A program made the position numbers and the translations under genes. Shown one piece after another: positions 18,592 through 28,032 of a stretch of 64,000 nucleotides of DNA; positions within the stretch are counted from its first letter, which is position 1; each line of letters begins with the position of its first letter. Source of the stretch: Chitinophaga sp. Cy-1792 (GTDB lineage Bacteria; Bacteroidota; Bacteroidia; Chitinophagales; Chitinophagaceae); assembly GCF_011752935.1 (NCBI RefSeq), contig NZ_VWWO01000001.1:186001-250000 (forward strand), in the 5' to 3' direction. The notes under the pieces are model-generated. The model was not told where the DNA came from. It saw only the letters and a list, made by a program, of their open reading frames with translations, and ran no database searches.

Positions 18592-18642
18592 ACTAGCATT
18601 TATCTTTGGGCGCGTTATCTTTCCTGCAGAAAGGCAACAGGC

Positions 18643-20370
18643 TTATTGAATATATCTTTTCTCAGCGATTTTCCTGGTGAGGTCCACAGAAGAAGCTCCT
18701 TTATCTTTGGCCATCTGCCAGTATTCTACTGCTTTTGTAACATCTTTCAGATTATAGAGGATATCCCCGTAATGCTCCAGCATATTAGGATTCTGGCGTG
18801 CATCGGGGTTTTCCAGTGCTTTATCCATCCACTCTTTCGCTTCCTCATATTTTTCCTGGCGGAATAGTATCCAGGCGTAGGTATCCATGAAAGTAGGGCT
18901 ATCCGGATCAATTTCCAGTGATCTCCTGGACATTTCAGCAGCCTTTTCCAGGTTCTCACCTCTGAGTGACAGGTAATAGCTGTAGTTATTCAGCACGGAG
19001 GCGTCTTTTGGACGGATTGCCAATGCCTTTTCATAGCTGCTGTCCGACATATTATGCTGTCCGGTAGCATGATAGGCATCTCCCAACAGGGAATAGGCAT
19101 CTGCTGCAAATCTCTTTTCTACATTTCCCAGGGCCAGGCCTGTATTCAGGGAGGTAATAGCTTCCGGGAACTGTTGCTGCAGATAATGGGCCAGACCATT
19201 GAAGTAAAAGCCCATAAACTCTTTAGGGAACAATGTTGTAACAGTATCGCTGATGGCCTGTAGTGCTTTGGGATCTTCCTTGCGGGAACATATCCACATC
19301 TGCTGGTACCATACGGAGAAGCGGGTTTTATCCAGCTTCAGGGCCAGCCGGTAGTCGGCCTGTGCGCTGTCGAGCATATCTACCTGGGAAAATAAATCTC
19401 CCTGTAAAGCATATGCTTTGGCATCGTTGGGATGTGATTGAATGATCAGGTGCGTCAGGCGTAGTCCTTCATCAAACTTGGTGGAATCAGTTTCCAGCAT
19501 CTGAAGATAAGGATAAACATAAGCGACCTTTTCGTCGATACTATAGTTTGGATTGGCGAAGGCGCGGGTCAGGTAACTCCAGTACCCGTCCATATTACCG
19601 GATTTTTTCGCGTAGGTAGCCAATGCGATCAGTGCCCTGGCATTCTGCGGATCTTTGCTGAGAATGTCGTTATAGACAGCTGTTGCATCTTTGAGCTGAT
19701 CGTTGGCATCATATAATTCGGCGAGGAGGTAATAGTACCTGATTTCGGCCGGATTGGTAGCGATGAGCTTTTTGATTTCTGCAGCAGCTTCATCAGCTTT
19801 GTCCATCTTCAACAGCAATTTCTGTTTCTGATAGGTTACTTCTTCCACCACACCGGTTTTGCTTTCCAGCTGGTTAAAGGCTGCCAGCGCTGCAGCGGGC
19901 TGATTGGCCTTAGAAAGCAAAATACCCTGATTGAAGAGGTAGTCCTCATTTTCAGGGTATTTCTGGCTTAATGATTTATATACCAGGGCAGCGCTGTCAA
20001 ATTTTTCGTTAACCGCGTAGGCATCTGCCAGCAGCTGCTGAAACCAATGATTAGCTGTATCCATGGTAGCGGCGCGCCTTGCATAGTTAATGGCATAGGG
20101 GCCATTATGGTTGTCCATCAGCAGGCGGGCAATTTCATAATACACTACAGCATTGCTTTTGTCCAGGCGTAAATAATCGGAGTACTGTGTTAATGCAGTA
20201 CGGTAATCTCCTTTCATTTTGGAACGCTGGGCAGCAAAGAAAAGACTGTCCGAACGTTGCTTCAACAACTCGGGGTTTCTGATGACGGTATTTGCAGATT
20301 TTTTTGAGGAACCGCAGGCTACTGTCAACAATGAAAACGACAGCCCTATAACTGTAATGTATAAACGCAT
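18643..20370 (-). CDS. TPR-repeat lipoprotein
   Basis: A 575-residue protein with a lipobox (LLTVACGSSKKSA, cysteine about residue 19) and TPR-type helical repeats through most of its length. Recognisable units include ALTQYSDYLRLDKSNAVVYY, ALAAFNQLESKTG, ATAVYNDILSKDPQNARALI, AQADYRLALKLDKTRFSVWY, SDSSYEKALAIRPKDASVLN and AAEMSRRSLEIDPDSPTFMD. It is probably an outer-membrane-attached scaffold facing the periplasm. Its start lies 3 bases behind the dut stop, so translation is likely coupled. The neighbouring DUF4292 and EnvC genes suggest a role in envelope assembly. Confidence 0.88.
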   Translation of the reverse strand: MRLYITVIGLSFSLLTVACGSSKKSANTVIRNPELLKQRSDSLFFAAQRSKMKGDYRTALTQYSDYLRLDKSNAVVYYEIARLLMDNHNGPYAINYARRAATMDTANHWFQQLLADAYAVNEKFDSAALVYKSLSQKYPENEDYLFNQGILLSKANQPAAALAAFNQLESKTGVVEEVTYQKQKLLLKMDKADEAAAEIKKLIATNPAEIRYYYLLAELYDANDQLKDATAVYNDILSKDPQNARALIALATYAKKSGNMDGYWSYLTRAFANPNYSIDEKVAYVYPYLQMLETDSTKFDEGLRLTHLIIQSHPNDAKAYALQGDLFSQVDMLDSAQADYRLALKLDKTRFSVWYQQMWICSRKEDPKALQAISDTVTTLFPKEFMGFYFNGLAHYLQQQFPEAITSLNTGLALGNVEKRFAADAYSLLGDAYHATGQHNMSDSSYEKALAIRPKDASVLNNYSYYLSLRGENLEKAAEMSRRSLEIDPDSPTFMDTYAWILFRQEKYEEAKEWMDKALENPDARQNPNMLEHYGDILYNLKDVTKAVEYWQMAKDKGASSVDLTRKIAEKRYIQ

Positions 20371-20373
20371 TTA

Positions 20374-20817
20374 TCAGGATTTACCGGTATGACCAAATCC
20401 GCCTGTTCCACGATCAGTAGTACTGAGTATTTCAACCGGCTCAATGGTAGCTTGTACAAACGGTGCTACCACCATTTGTGCGATACGGTCGCCAGGTTGA
20501 ATGGTTTGTGGTTCGGTGGATAAATTGATCATAATAATTTTCACTTCTCCTCTGTAATCTGCATCAATAGTGCCAGGTGTATTGAGGAGTGTCAGTCCCT
20601 GCTTGATAGCCAGGCCGCTACGGGGGCGGATCTGTGCCTCATAACCGGCAGGCAGCTCCATAAACAGACCGGTAGGAACGAGGGTACGTTCCATCGGTTG
20701 TAAGGTCAGTGCTGTTTCCAGGTGTGCTCTGAGGTCCATTCCTGCCGCATCAGCGGTAGCATAAGCAGGTAGTTCGTTATCAGACTTATTGATGATTTTT
20801 ACAATTACTTCAGCCAT
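20374..20817 (-). CDS. dut: Deoxyuridine 5'-triphosphate nucleotidohydrolase
   Basis: A 147-residue trimeric dUTPase that hydrolyses dUTP to dUMP. All five motifs are present in order: DAAGMDLRA (1), [11 protein letters not shown] (2), [11 protein letters not shown] (3), GDRIAQMV (4) and the Gly-rich C-terminal arm [13 protein letters not shown] (5). A TATCTTTG box at 20823-20830 ends only five bases before the ATG, so the message may be leaderless. The gene heads the tightly packed TPR-DUF4292-EnvC run. Confidence 0.96.
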   Translation of the reverse strand: MAEVIVKIINKSDNELPAYATADAAGMDLRAHLETALTLQPMERTLVPTGLFMELPAGYEAQIRPRSGLAIKQGLTLLNTPGTIDADYRGEVKIIMINLSTEPQTIQPGDRIAQMVVAPFVQATIEPVEILSTTDRGTGGFGHTGKS

Positions 20818-20822
20818 ATCAG

Positions 20823-20830
20823 CAAAGATA
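20823..20830 (-). promoter_or_regulatory. -7 promoter box (TATCTTTG) abutting the dut start codon
   Basis: An exact TAnnTTTG match on the minus strand with 5 bases between its final G and the dut ATG. The expected transcription start therefore coincides with the start codon. The same 5-base arrangement is seen at 30209-30216. Confidence 0.5.
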
Positions 20831-20854
20831 TTTTTTTAAAGGTAGCTTTTGATC

Positions 20855-21343
20855 TTAATTATTGTACTTTTCGAGCAGTACGGTGGCATATGCCATCACA
20901 CCTTCCTCACGGCCAACAAAACCCATTTTTTCAGTGGTGGTAGCCTTTACAGATACATCATCCACACTGATCCGCAGACGCTCCGCAATTACAGCCTGCA
21001 TTTGCGGTACATAAGGCTTGATTTTCGGTGCTTCCAGACATAAAGTACTATCCACATTTACCACCTGGTAACCTCTTTCACCGATCAGCTGGGCACAACG
21101 GGATAACAAAATTTTGCTATCTATGTTTTTGTAAGTATTGTCAGTATCCGGGAAATGTACACCGATATCTCCCAAAGCGAGCGCACCCAGCATCGCATCA
21201 CAGATAGCGTGTAACAACACATCTGCATCGCTATGCCCCAATGCTCCTTTATGATGAGGAATCAGCACACCTCCTAACCAAAATTCACGGCCTTCTACCA
21301 GTTGATGGAAGTCTACTCCCAGTCCAATACGAATACTGCTCAT
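20855..21343 (-). CDS. ispF: 2-C-methyl-D-erythritol 2,4-cyclodiphosphate synthase
   Basis: A 162-residue enzyme of the MEP isoprenoid pathway, converting CDP-ME 2-phosphate to ME-cPP with release of CMP. Metal ligands are D11 and H13 (GLGVDFHQ) and H45 (HSDADVLLHA). Other signatures are ALGDIGVHFPDTD, NVDSTLCLEAPKI and the C-terminal VKATTTEKMGFVGREEG. Length is standard. A GTATTTTGC element (minus strand, 21375-21383) lies 31 bases upstream. dut follows after 37 bases on the same strand. Confidence 0.96.
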   Translation of the reverse strand: MSSIRIGLGVDFHQLVEGREFWLGGVLIPHHKGALGHSDADVLLHAICDAMLGALALGDIGVHFPDTDNTYKNIDSKILLSRCAQLIGERGYQVVNVDSTLCLEAPKIKPYVPQMQAVIAERLRISVDDVSVKATTTEKMGFVGREEGVMAYATVLLEKYNN

Positions 21344-21396
21344 AAGATAATGTTTTTAATCGTTTTGCCAATCCGCAAAATACGGTATAAAAAACG

Positions 21397-21420
21397 AATC
21401 CCTCCAGTTGGAGGGACTCT
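21397..21420 (-). terminator. Intrinsic terminator after porV
   Basis: Stem TCCCTC (21399-21404) with GAGGGA (21411-21416). On the minus strand it is followed by a T-rich tract (21384-21394), fitting the porV gene that ends at 21461. Confidence 0.75.
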
Positions 21421-21460
21421 TTTAATTATTTTAACTGAATTTTTGTAATTCTGATGGGAT

Positions 21461-22639
21461 TTACCATCCGGTTCTGCTTTCATCCTTTGTTCCAAGGTCG
21501 AAAGTCAGCGTAAAACGGAGGGTATTGCTCAGCGGGTTTCGCTGAATACCGGAGCCGGAAGGCACCAGGTAAGAGAAGTTGATACCGAAGATATCATATT
21601 TGATACCTACACCTGCGGTGAAATACTTACGGTTACCCTTATTTTTGTTTTCATTGAAATAACCGGCTCTTACAGCAAACTGCTTGTTGTACCAGTATTC
21701 CATACCCAGTGAATACATCAGCTCCTGTAGCTCTTCTTTCAGGCCACCAGGCGCATCACCAAAGGAAGAGAACATCCCTTCTATGGAAGATTTATTTCTG
21801 TAGTTACCACTTGTATCTGGTGTTGGTACCATCAGTTTGTTGATGTCCAGAGCCCAGGTAAGGGTATTCATTTCATCGAGCGATAAGGTATATGCCGCAC
21901 CCAGACCGAAGTTGGTAGGCAGAAAATCTTTGTTCTGTGCAGAGCTGGTATAGGAAATTTTTGTACCGATATTGGTAATAGCCAAACCTACGCTCAGCTT
22001 ATTAACAGTACCGTCGTCTTTCTCAAAGTCTTTGGTATAGAACCCTGAAACATCCGCAGCGAATGCTTTTCCCGGACGGATAGTCTGGTCGTTGATCGTC
22101 TGGCCACCAGCCAGGTTGGAGTAAATATAACGACCTGTCAGGCCAATACCGAAATGCTCATTGAGTTTACGGGCATAACCTGCATCCAGTGCAAATTCTC
22201 TGGGATGGAAGTTACCCTGGTCGGTGTTGGTAATGTCACGGAAGTTGATGGTACCAAGAGAAAAATAACGCAGTGATCCTGAAATTGCCTCATTATCGTT
22301 CAACTTCGTATAACCGCTGACTGTAGCCAGAAATACATCATTAACTAATTCTTTCAGCCACGGAGTATAGGTTACAGCAACACTTGATTTAACGTCGGCA
22401 AAGGGGATTTTAGAAAGATTGAAATACATGGAAGATGCATCCGGAGAGATGGCAAGTCCCACATCACCCATTGCACCGCTACGGGCATCAGGTGTAATTC
22501 TCAAGAAAGGAACAGCTGTGTTAATAGTATTGGTACGACCATCTAATTGACCAGTAGAGTCTATACGCTGGGCTGAGGTTCTTAAACTTGTGAAAGTACT
22601 ATATATGAACACCAGGCTCAAAGTTAACTTTCGGATCAT
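21461..22639 (-). CDS. porV: Type IX secretion system outer membrane channel protein PorV (LptO)
   Basis: A 392-residue outer-membrane barrel of the FadL-like type that shuttles T9SS cargo from the translocon to the PorU sortase. After the signal region (LSLVFIYSTFTSLRTSAQ) come the PorV hallmarks TAVPFLRITPDARSGAMGDV and AISPDASSMYFNLSKIPFAD, then paired beta strands to the end (GVGIKYDIFGINFSYLVPSG, NTLRFTLTFDLGTKDE). Its place 106 bases downstream of porU and near gldJ repeats the order known from Flavobacterium. A hairpin at 21399 ends the unit. Confidence 0.94.
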   Translation of the reverse strand: MIRKLTLSLVFIYSTFTSLRTSAQRIDSTGQLDGRTNTINTAVPFLRITPDARSGAMGDVGLAISPDASSMYFNLSKIPFADVKSSVAVTYTPWLKELVNDVFLATVSGYTKLNDNEAISGSLRYFSLGTINFRDITNTDQGNFHPREFALDAGYARKLNEHFGIGLTGRYIYSNLAGGQTINDQTIRPGKAFAADVSGFYTKDFEKDDGTVNKLSVGLAITNIGTKISYTSSAQNKDFLPTNFGLGAAYTLSLDEMNTLTWALDINKLMVPTPDTSGNYRNKSSIEGMFSSFGDAPGGLKEELQELMYSLGMEYWYNKQFAVRAGYFNENKNKGNRKYFTAGVGIKYDIFGINFSYLVPSGSGIQRNPLSNTLRFTLTFDLGTKDESRTGW

Positions 22640-22745
22640 GCAATGTTCGTATTTGATAGGATGTAAAAATAATCTAATTTATAATATATTAATCAGATAA
22701 GGGGTTGATAAGGGAAGACGGTATAAAATTCCATATTGCATAGGT

Positions 22746-25700
22746 TTAAAAAAATACAACTTTTCCGCCCTTGACCTTTTTCTTACCGTTACTGCTAATA
22801 GTTAGTCGATAAAGATATAAACCTGGGGATAATCTCGCTCCCGAATCCCCGGTACCATCCCAGGGCATTCCATCAAAACGGTTGCTTCCCGGAATTATTG
22901 TGTCTCTTAAAGTTTTCATCAGTTTTCCACTTAAGTCAAATACCTGTATGGTTAATATAACCGTTTGTCCCTGTTGGTTATGTGTAAATACAAATTTCGT
23001 CTGATCGTGAAAAGGATTTGGATAGCAGGCTACATCATCCAACGCCACAGTGCCTTTTTCTGTTACCACAAAGTCAATCGTTTTGCCAGATGCATTATTA
23101 TACGAATCCCAGGCTTTAATAACGACCGTATGTGGCCCAGCTGTAAGGTTTAATAACGGGAATGCCACAGTCCCTTCGCTATAGCTACCCAAAGATGCGC
23201 TAAAATAATCATTTAATGCAATATATTCTGTATTGTCTAATAATGCAAGAATATTATGTGCGGTATCCCTGCCAAGTATGTTTATTCCGCCAGGGTCCTG
23301 AATATCAGCCAGTAAGATCACATCCGGCCCTACTTTATCCCCATTCACAAACTGCCTGTTATTAATCCAGGCCTGGATTACTGGACCTTCATGATCCACT
23401 TCTCCCGTAGCGATACTGTTTACAGAAAACTGAACATTGTATCCTGTAGCATCTGCCATACCTCCGCTGGCATATAAACTTATCTTCCCCTGCCCTGCAG
23501 ACACGGCGTCCGAAGGGATCATCACCGACATCGAAAACTTCCCGGCACTGATAGTTTGCGTGCCTCTGAAAATAACATTATCCTGCTGCAGGAAAGGTAC
23601 TACTATACTTCCAGCTGTATTCCCCAGTGTAAAGGTTTTCACCGGTACCCCAAAGATCGTGGCAGATAAGATACCGTTATAATCCGGAAGGCTGTTGCCA
23701 GCTTCATCTTCCAGATGCCCTGCTATTTTCACAGGACGCAATGCTGCCAATGCAATCACGTCAGTACCCGGCTGCTGCCCGTCTATACTATCTATTACCA
23801 CCTTCCACTGTGGATATGCCAATGTCAGTGCTGGATCGCCCAGCAACTGGAATTTACGGTTATTAATCAGATCACTTCCGGCGGCATACGTCAGGTTCTT
23901 AGCTTCTCTGGCTGCCTCTCCCAAACTTTTCCAGTTACCATCACGGGTACGTGTAAACGCCGCGGTAATGTAATTACTGTTCATGATTTTATTGGAAGCT
24001 GCAAAAACTGCTCTCGTAGTGGTCATCAGGGCAATGGCCCCTGAAGGACGCTGCAATAATAACTGCTGTCCCGGCGAATATACTGCAGGGTTATCAAAAG
24101 GCGCAAAATCACAGGTAGCCGTCAGCAATAAGGGTAACCGGTCTTCATTATTCCATTGGGTAATAGTATTGGCATCAACAACATTTTCCTCTGCCAGACG
24201 GGTATTACTGCCATGCCCTGTATAATTGACCATCAAGGCACCCAGATTGATTCGCCGGTTCAATTCCTTTACCGCCGCCGGATATTGCGGCGCTCCCCCG
24301 GCAGTGGTGCGCTGGTAGGCATCGAGGTATATTTTGTTGATATTGAAAGATGGGGCATTATTCCCGACCTGTTGGGTGAGATATTCCGCATCGTCCAAAT
24401 GAAGGTTATTATCTTCATCATCTGCAATAAAAATCAATCTGTTACGCCAATCTCCCTGGTTGGCCTTCTCCCTGTAATTAATAATTTTATCAACAACAGT
24501 GGCTGCCTCTGTCGCATTTCTTGCCGGAATACGCCCTATAGACACCTGCAATTCATTTCGTATATCCGTTCTGCTTATATCATCATTTTCCTGCAGCAGT
24601 CCAAAGTAATCGTCCGAAACATAAGAGCTTACCGGATCGAGTGAAGCAGTACTCTGCCACGACGGGACCATATTGGTATTATTTTTTATCCGCTGCCGAT
24701 AATCGTAGGAAGCGGCGCCAAACAGCAGCAGGTAAGCCGGCGCCTCACCGCGTACGTACTGCATACGCAGGAAGTCACGCAGGGCAGTAGGGTCCGGACT
24801 TCCGGAAGCAAATTCATTATAGACCTGGTCCATGGTAATTACTGTCGTAGGAAGCCCCTGCTGCGTATGCCACTGGGCCAGCCGCGATGCGGGGCCATAT
24901 AAAGCCGGCACGGTGGCGATGATCATACGGGCACTCACTGCATGGAGGTCCTGGTTGGCAATTTTGCCTATAGCCACAGGTTGCGGTGCCTTTACCGGGT
25001 CAAAGGCCAGCATTTCCCTGGGAATATCCGCCGCTACGGTGCAAAGCATGGAGTCTCCTGCCTGCCTGGTTCTAAGCATTACCGGCTTCCACAAATCGGT
25101 CACATCCCATATCTGCGTTTGTTCGCTGGCGTTATACAGGTAATATCCCGTGATATTGTTGTTTAGTTGGGTTCTGTCGTTCCTGAATTCCAGCATTCCT
25201 GAAGGAGGTATCTGTAGCGGACATCTGGCGATGATCTCCAGATAATCCAGCCATCCGCGGGCGTTATTATCTCCCTGTAAAAAGTCTACATCTGCCTTAA
25301 TAATACTATCACTGATATACACGCCCCCAGTGCCGGTTGCTGCCGTGGCAAAGGATTCAAATACATTACCACTGACAGGCAGCAGGTAGGCGGTGGCGGC
25401 GGCCTGCTTATTCAGACTAACCTGGAAATTACTGCCATTGACACCCCTGGCAGCCACGCGCATGTTCACCGTAACAGGTCCCTGCGGTATGCCCGGCAAA
25501 GAAAATTTATAACTGTGGCGGCTACCCGCAGTGGGGTCCAGACTAAACTCCTCTGCATACCATTGTTTGCCACTACGCAGGAAATTCAGGCTATCATTTT
25601 CATAAAAGGTGTGATAATCAAAGCTATATGCCTGCTGTTGCGGCGTTTTCAGCTGGGTTTCCTGCTGTATTCTCAAGCTGGTGGCCTCCGGACCTACCGT

Positions 25701-26153
25701 CAGAAAAAACCAGGCGCTGTCGCTATATATATTATACTGGTGCAACCAGGCGCTCGAAGAATTGTTATATATCCACTGATGCGGGCCCGGTGTATAAAAT
25801 AAGATATAGTCGTTTCCGTTAATTATATTATCGCCCCCGTCGTTTATGAAGAGCGCTATTTGTTGCAGATCGTCAGGGCGGCGAAGGTTATTTTCCGGTA
25901 GCATACGCCCGTGATTTCCATAGAGTTGTATCTGACTGGCTTTAACCTGATCAGGATTGAGTCCGATTTTTTTCAGGAAGGCAGCATCCAGGCGGTACAC
26001 GCCGGATTGACCAACCGCCAATTTATACCAGTTTCCGGACGAGAGTACAGAATGGTTTGTGTAGGGCTGGGCAATTACCAAACTGTTACCAATCAGCAAA
26101 ATAAGGAGGAACAGTATGTAAATACAGGGTAGTTTCATTATCTTGTCCGGCAC
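22746..26153 (-). CDS. porU: Type IX secretion system sortase PorU
   Basis: A 1135-residue gingipain-like C25-family protein that removes C-terminal signals from T9SS cargo and attaches them to the cell surface. After the signal peptide (IYILFLLILLIGNSLVIAQ) there is a long N-terminal beta region, then the caspase-like catalytic domain with H647 (NYTGHGSNTRLAEE) and C681 (LTATCDFAPFDNP). A beta-sandwich follows, and the last 80-90 residues form a type A sorting domain (CYPNPFHDQTKFVF, IQVFDLSGKLMKTL, LSPGLYLYRLTI, VKGGKVVFF). Met 6 is an alternative start. It is divergent from gldJ; a TATATTTG box lies at 26210-26217. Confidence 0.95.
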   Translation of the reverse strand: MPDKIMKLPCIYILFLLILLIGNSLVIAQPYTNHSVLSSGNWYKLAVGQSGVYRLDAAFLKKIGLNPDQVKASQIQLYGNHGRMLPENNLRRPDDLQQIALFINDGGDNIINGNDYILFYTPGPHQWIYNNSSSAWLHQYNIYSDSAWFFLTVGPEATSLRIQQETQLKTPQQQAYSFDYHTFYENDSLNFLRSGKQWYAEEFSLDPTAGSRHSYKFSLPGIPQGPVTVNMRVAARGVNGSNFQVSLNKQAAATAYLLPVSGNVFESFATAATGTGGVYISDSIIKADVDFLQGDNNARGWLDYLEIIARCPLQIPPSGMLEFRNDRTQLNNNITGYYLYNASEQTQIWDVTDLWKPVMLRTRQAGDSMLCTVAADIPREMLAFDPVKAPQPVAIGKIANQDLHAVSARMIIATVPALYGPASRLAQWHTQQGLPTTVITMDQVYNEFASGSPDPTALRDFLRMQYVRGEAPAYLLLFGAASYDYRQRIKNNTNMVPSWQSTASLDPVSSYVSDDYFGLLQENDDISRTDIRNELQVSIGRIPARNATEAATVVDKIINYREKANQGDWRNRLIFIADDEDNNLHLDDAEYLTQQVGNNAPSFNINKIYLDAYQRTTAGGAPQYPAAVKELNRRINLGALMVNYTGHGSNTRLAEENVVDANTITQWNNEDRLPLLLTATCDFAPFDNPAVYSPGQQLLLQRPSGAIALMTTTRAVFAASNKIMNSNYITAAFTRTRDGNWKSLGEAAREAKNLTYAAGSDLINNRKFQLLGDPALTLAYPQWKVVIDSIDGQQPGTDVIALAALRPVKIAGHLEDEAGNSLPDYNGILSATIFGVPVKTFTLGNTAGSIVVPFLQQDNVIFRGTQTISAGKFSMSVMIPSDAVSAGQGKISLYASGGMADATGYNVQFSVNSIATGEVDHEGPVIQAWINNRQFVNGDKVGPDVILLADIQDPGGINILGRDTAHNILALLDNTEYIALNDYFSASLGSYSEGTVAFPLLNLTAGPHTVVIKAWDSYNNASGKTIDFVVTEKGTVALDDVACYPNPFHDQTKFVFTHNQQGQTVILTIQVFDLSGKLMKTLRDTIIPGSNRFDGMPWDGTGDSGARLSPGLYLYRLTISSNGKKKVKGGKVVFF

Positions 26154-26209
26154 ATTGGGAATGAGTGTTGAGCGCCAGGCTCAACGCATAAAATAGAACA
26201 TAAAAAAAT

Positions 26210-26217
26210 CAAATATA
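26210..26217 (-). promoter_or_regulatory. -7 promoter box (TATATTTG) for porU-porV
   Basis: An exact TAnnTTTG match on the minus strand, 56 bases before the porU start, in the 210-base region shared with gldJ. No TTTG at the expected -33 distance. Confidence 0.45.
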
Positions 26218-26295
26218 TCTTTTTTATTTGGCTGTCTGCAGCGAGAAATAGTGCATGAACCTGCGATATATAACGGTTCATTACAAATTAAATTA

Positions 26296-26326
26296 TTTCG
26301 CCATAAAATAAAAAAGACTACATTTG
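26296..26326 (+). promoter_or_regulatory. Promoter for gldJ (TTTC-N19-TACATTTG)
   Basis: TACATTTG at 26319-26326 matches the -7 consensus exactly. TTTC at 26296-26299 is one base off the TTTG -33 box at the ideal 19-base spacing. The gldJ ATG lies 37 bases downstream. Confidence 0.6.
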
Positions 26327-26363
26327 CGTTTACTGTAAATATAATCGACTAAAGCTGTATCAC

Positions 26364-27914
26364 ATGCGTAGATTAACCTCTTTGTCATTGCTCGTAGGTA
26401 CCAGCGTAATGCTATCCATGACTGCCTGTCACAAAGACGGCGGGGGGCTTTTCGGCAAAAAGAAGGAATCATCTTCTGCTACTGGCTGGAACTACAACGA
26501 CCCTAAAATGGGAGGTTTCAGCGTGGCTAAGAATAAGAACCAGCAAACCGGACCTGGTCTTGTATTTGTTCAGGGCGGTACTTTTGCCATGGGCGCCACC
26601 GAGCAGGACGTAATGGGCGACTGGAATAACATTCCACGTCGTATTACAGTTTCCTCCTTTTACATTGACGAATCTGAAGTAGCAAACGTTCACTATCGCG
26701 AATACCTTTACTGGCTGAGCCGTATGTACGGGGAGTCTTTCCCTGATATCTACCGCCAGGCATTACCAGATACCCTGGTTTGGCGTAGCGAACTGGCTTA
26801 CAACGAGCCACTGGTAGAATATTACTTCCGCCACCCTGCGTACAACGACTATCCTGTAGTAGGTGTTAACTGGAAACAGGCAACTGACTATTGTAAATGG
26901 CGTTCCAACCGTGTAAACGAAAAGTTACTGATGGACAAAGGTCTGCTCTCCAAAGCAGATGTTGGTAATCAGTCAGACGATAACACCTTCGATACCAAAG
27001 CCTATATGGCCGGTTTGTATGAAGGAACTCCGGGCAAAATGTCCAAAGGCACCAAAGGTGAATTTAAAAACCCTGATGGTACCCCACGTAATGCCCAGTT
27101 CGAAGATGGTATCATGCTCCCTAACTACCGCCTCCCAACAGAAGCAGAATGGGAATATGCAGCCCTTGGCTATATCGGCCAGAACCCTGGTCCTTCCAAA
27201 AAAGAAGGCAAACACGGGGAAGAGCTCATCATGAACAAACAGGTATATTCCTGGGGAACCAACACGAGCGGCTTACGTGATATCCGCCGTGGTAACTTCC
27301 AGGGTATGTTCCTCGCCAACTTCAAACGCGGATCCGGTGATAACATGGGTGTGGCCGGAGGTTTGAACGACCGTGCTTCCATTCCCGGACCGGTTCGCTC
27401 CTTCTTCCCTAACACATTCGGTATCTATAATATGTCCGGTAACGTTAGCGAATGGGTACTTGACGTGTACAGACCACTCAGCCCTATCGATGGCGATGAC
27501 TTCAACTACTTCCGTGGTAACAAATTCCAGACTGTTTACCTGAATGGTGACAAGGAAATGGAAAAAGATAGCCTCGGCCACGTTAAAATGCGTGACGTAA
27601 CAGATGAAGAAAGTGCTAACCGCCTCAACTACCAGAAAGGTGATGTAATCAACTACCTCGATGGTGACTCCCTCTCCATGGTGGAATATGGTTATGGCCT
27701 TACTACCCTCATCAACGACAAATCTCACGTAATCAAAGGTGGTAGCTGGAACGACCGCGCTTACTGGCTCTCTCCAGGTACACGCCGTTACATGCAGGAA
27801 GATATGGCCAACAATACCGTAGGTTTCCGTTGCGCTATGGACCGTGTAGGTAGTCCTGAAGGTAACAAATTCAAAACTGGTAACCTGTTCAAAAAACAAC
27901 GCCAGAAGAGATAA
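26364..27914 (+). CDS. gldJ: Gliding motility/T9SS lipoprotein GldJ
   Basis: A 516-residue lipoprotein (lipobox SMTACHKDG, Cys about residue 22) with a sulfatase-modifying-factor (FGE-like) fold. Typical segments are VFVQGGTFAMGATEQD, SSFYIDESEVANVHYREYLYW, YPVVGVNWKQATDYCKWRSNR, YRLPTEAEWEYAALG, GNVSEWVLDVY and VIKGGSWNDRAYWLSPGTRR. GldJ and GldK share this fold. I choose GldJ because porU and porV are divergent neighbours, as in Flavobacterium, and the gldKLMN genes are absent. Known GldJ stabilises GldK and is needed for T9SS function and gliding. Confidence 0.9.
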   Translation: MRRLTSLSLLVGTSVMLSMTACHKDGGGLFGKKKESSSATGWNYNDPKMGGFSVAKNKNQQTGPGLVFVQGGTFAMGATEQDVMGDWNNIPRRITVSSFYIDESEVANVHYREYLYWLSRMYGESFPDIYRQALPDTLVWRSELAYNEPLVEYYFRHPAYNDYPVVGVNWKQATDYCKWRSNRVNEKLLMDKGLLSKADVGNQSDDNTFDTKAYMAGLYEGTPGKMSKGTKGEFKNPDGTPRNAQFEDGIMLPNYRLPTEAEWEYAALGYIGQNPGPSKKEGKHGEELIMNKQVYSWGTNTSGLRDIRRGNFQGMFLANFKRGSGDNMGVAGGLNDRASIPGPVRSFFPNTFGIYNMSGNVSEWVLDVYRPLSPIDGDDFNYFRGNKFQTVYLNGDKEMEKDSLGHVKMRDVTDEESANRLNYQKGDVINYLDGDSLSMVEYGYGLTTLINDKSHVIKGGSWNDRAYWLSPGTRRYMQEDMANNTVGFRCAMDRVGSPEGNKFKTGNLFKKQRQKR

Positions 27915-27934
27915 TAACACATGAACTTCTCATA

Positions 27935-27967
27935 AAAAATGCCCTCTACGATGTAGAGGGCATTTTT
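27935..27967 (+). terminator. Intrinsic terminator after gldJ (CTCTAC-GAT-GTAGAG core)
   Basis: A 15-bp stem (27935-27949 with 27953-27967) with the 3-base loop GAT, an A-run before and a T-run after it. Shares its core with other terminators in the window. Confidence 0.92.
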
Positions 27968-27998
27968 ATTTTAATCCAATCCATCAATCTCCGGAGAA

Positions 27999-28021
27999 GC
28001 GCCTGCCCTGCGGGCAGGCGC
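27999..28021. repeat. GC-rich extragenic palindrome (REP-like)
   Basis: GCGCCTGCCC and GGGCAGGCGC form a perfect 10-bp inverted repeat around TGC. It sits 11 bases beyond the bcp stop and has no T-run on either strand, so it is not a normal intrinsic terminator. Its GC content stands out from the flanking AT-rich DNA. It is present once in this window. Confidence 0.6.
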
Positions 28022-28032
28022 AATACTATCAA

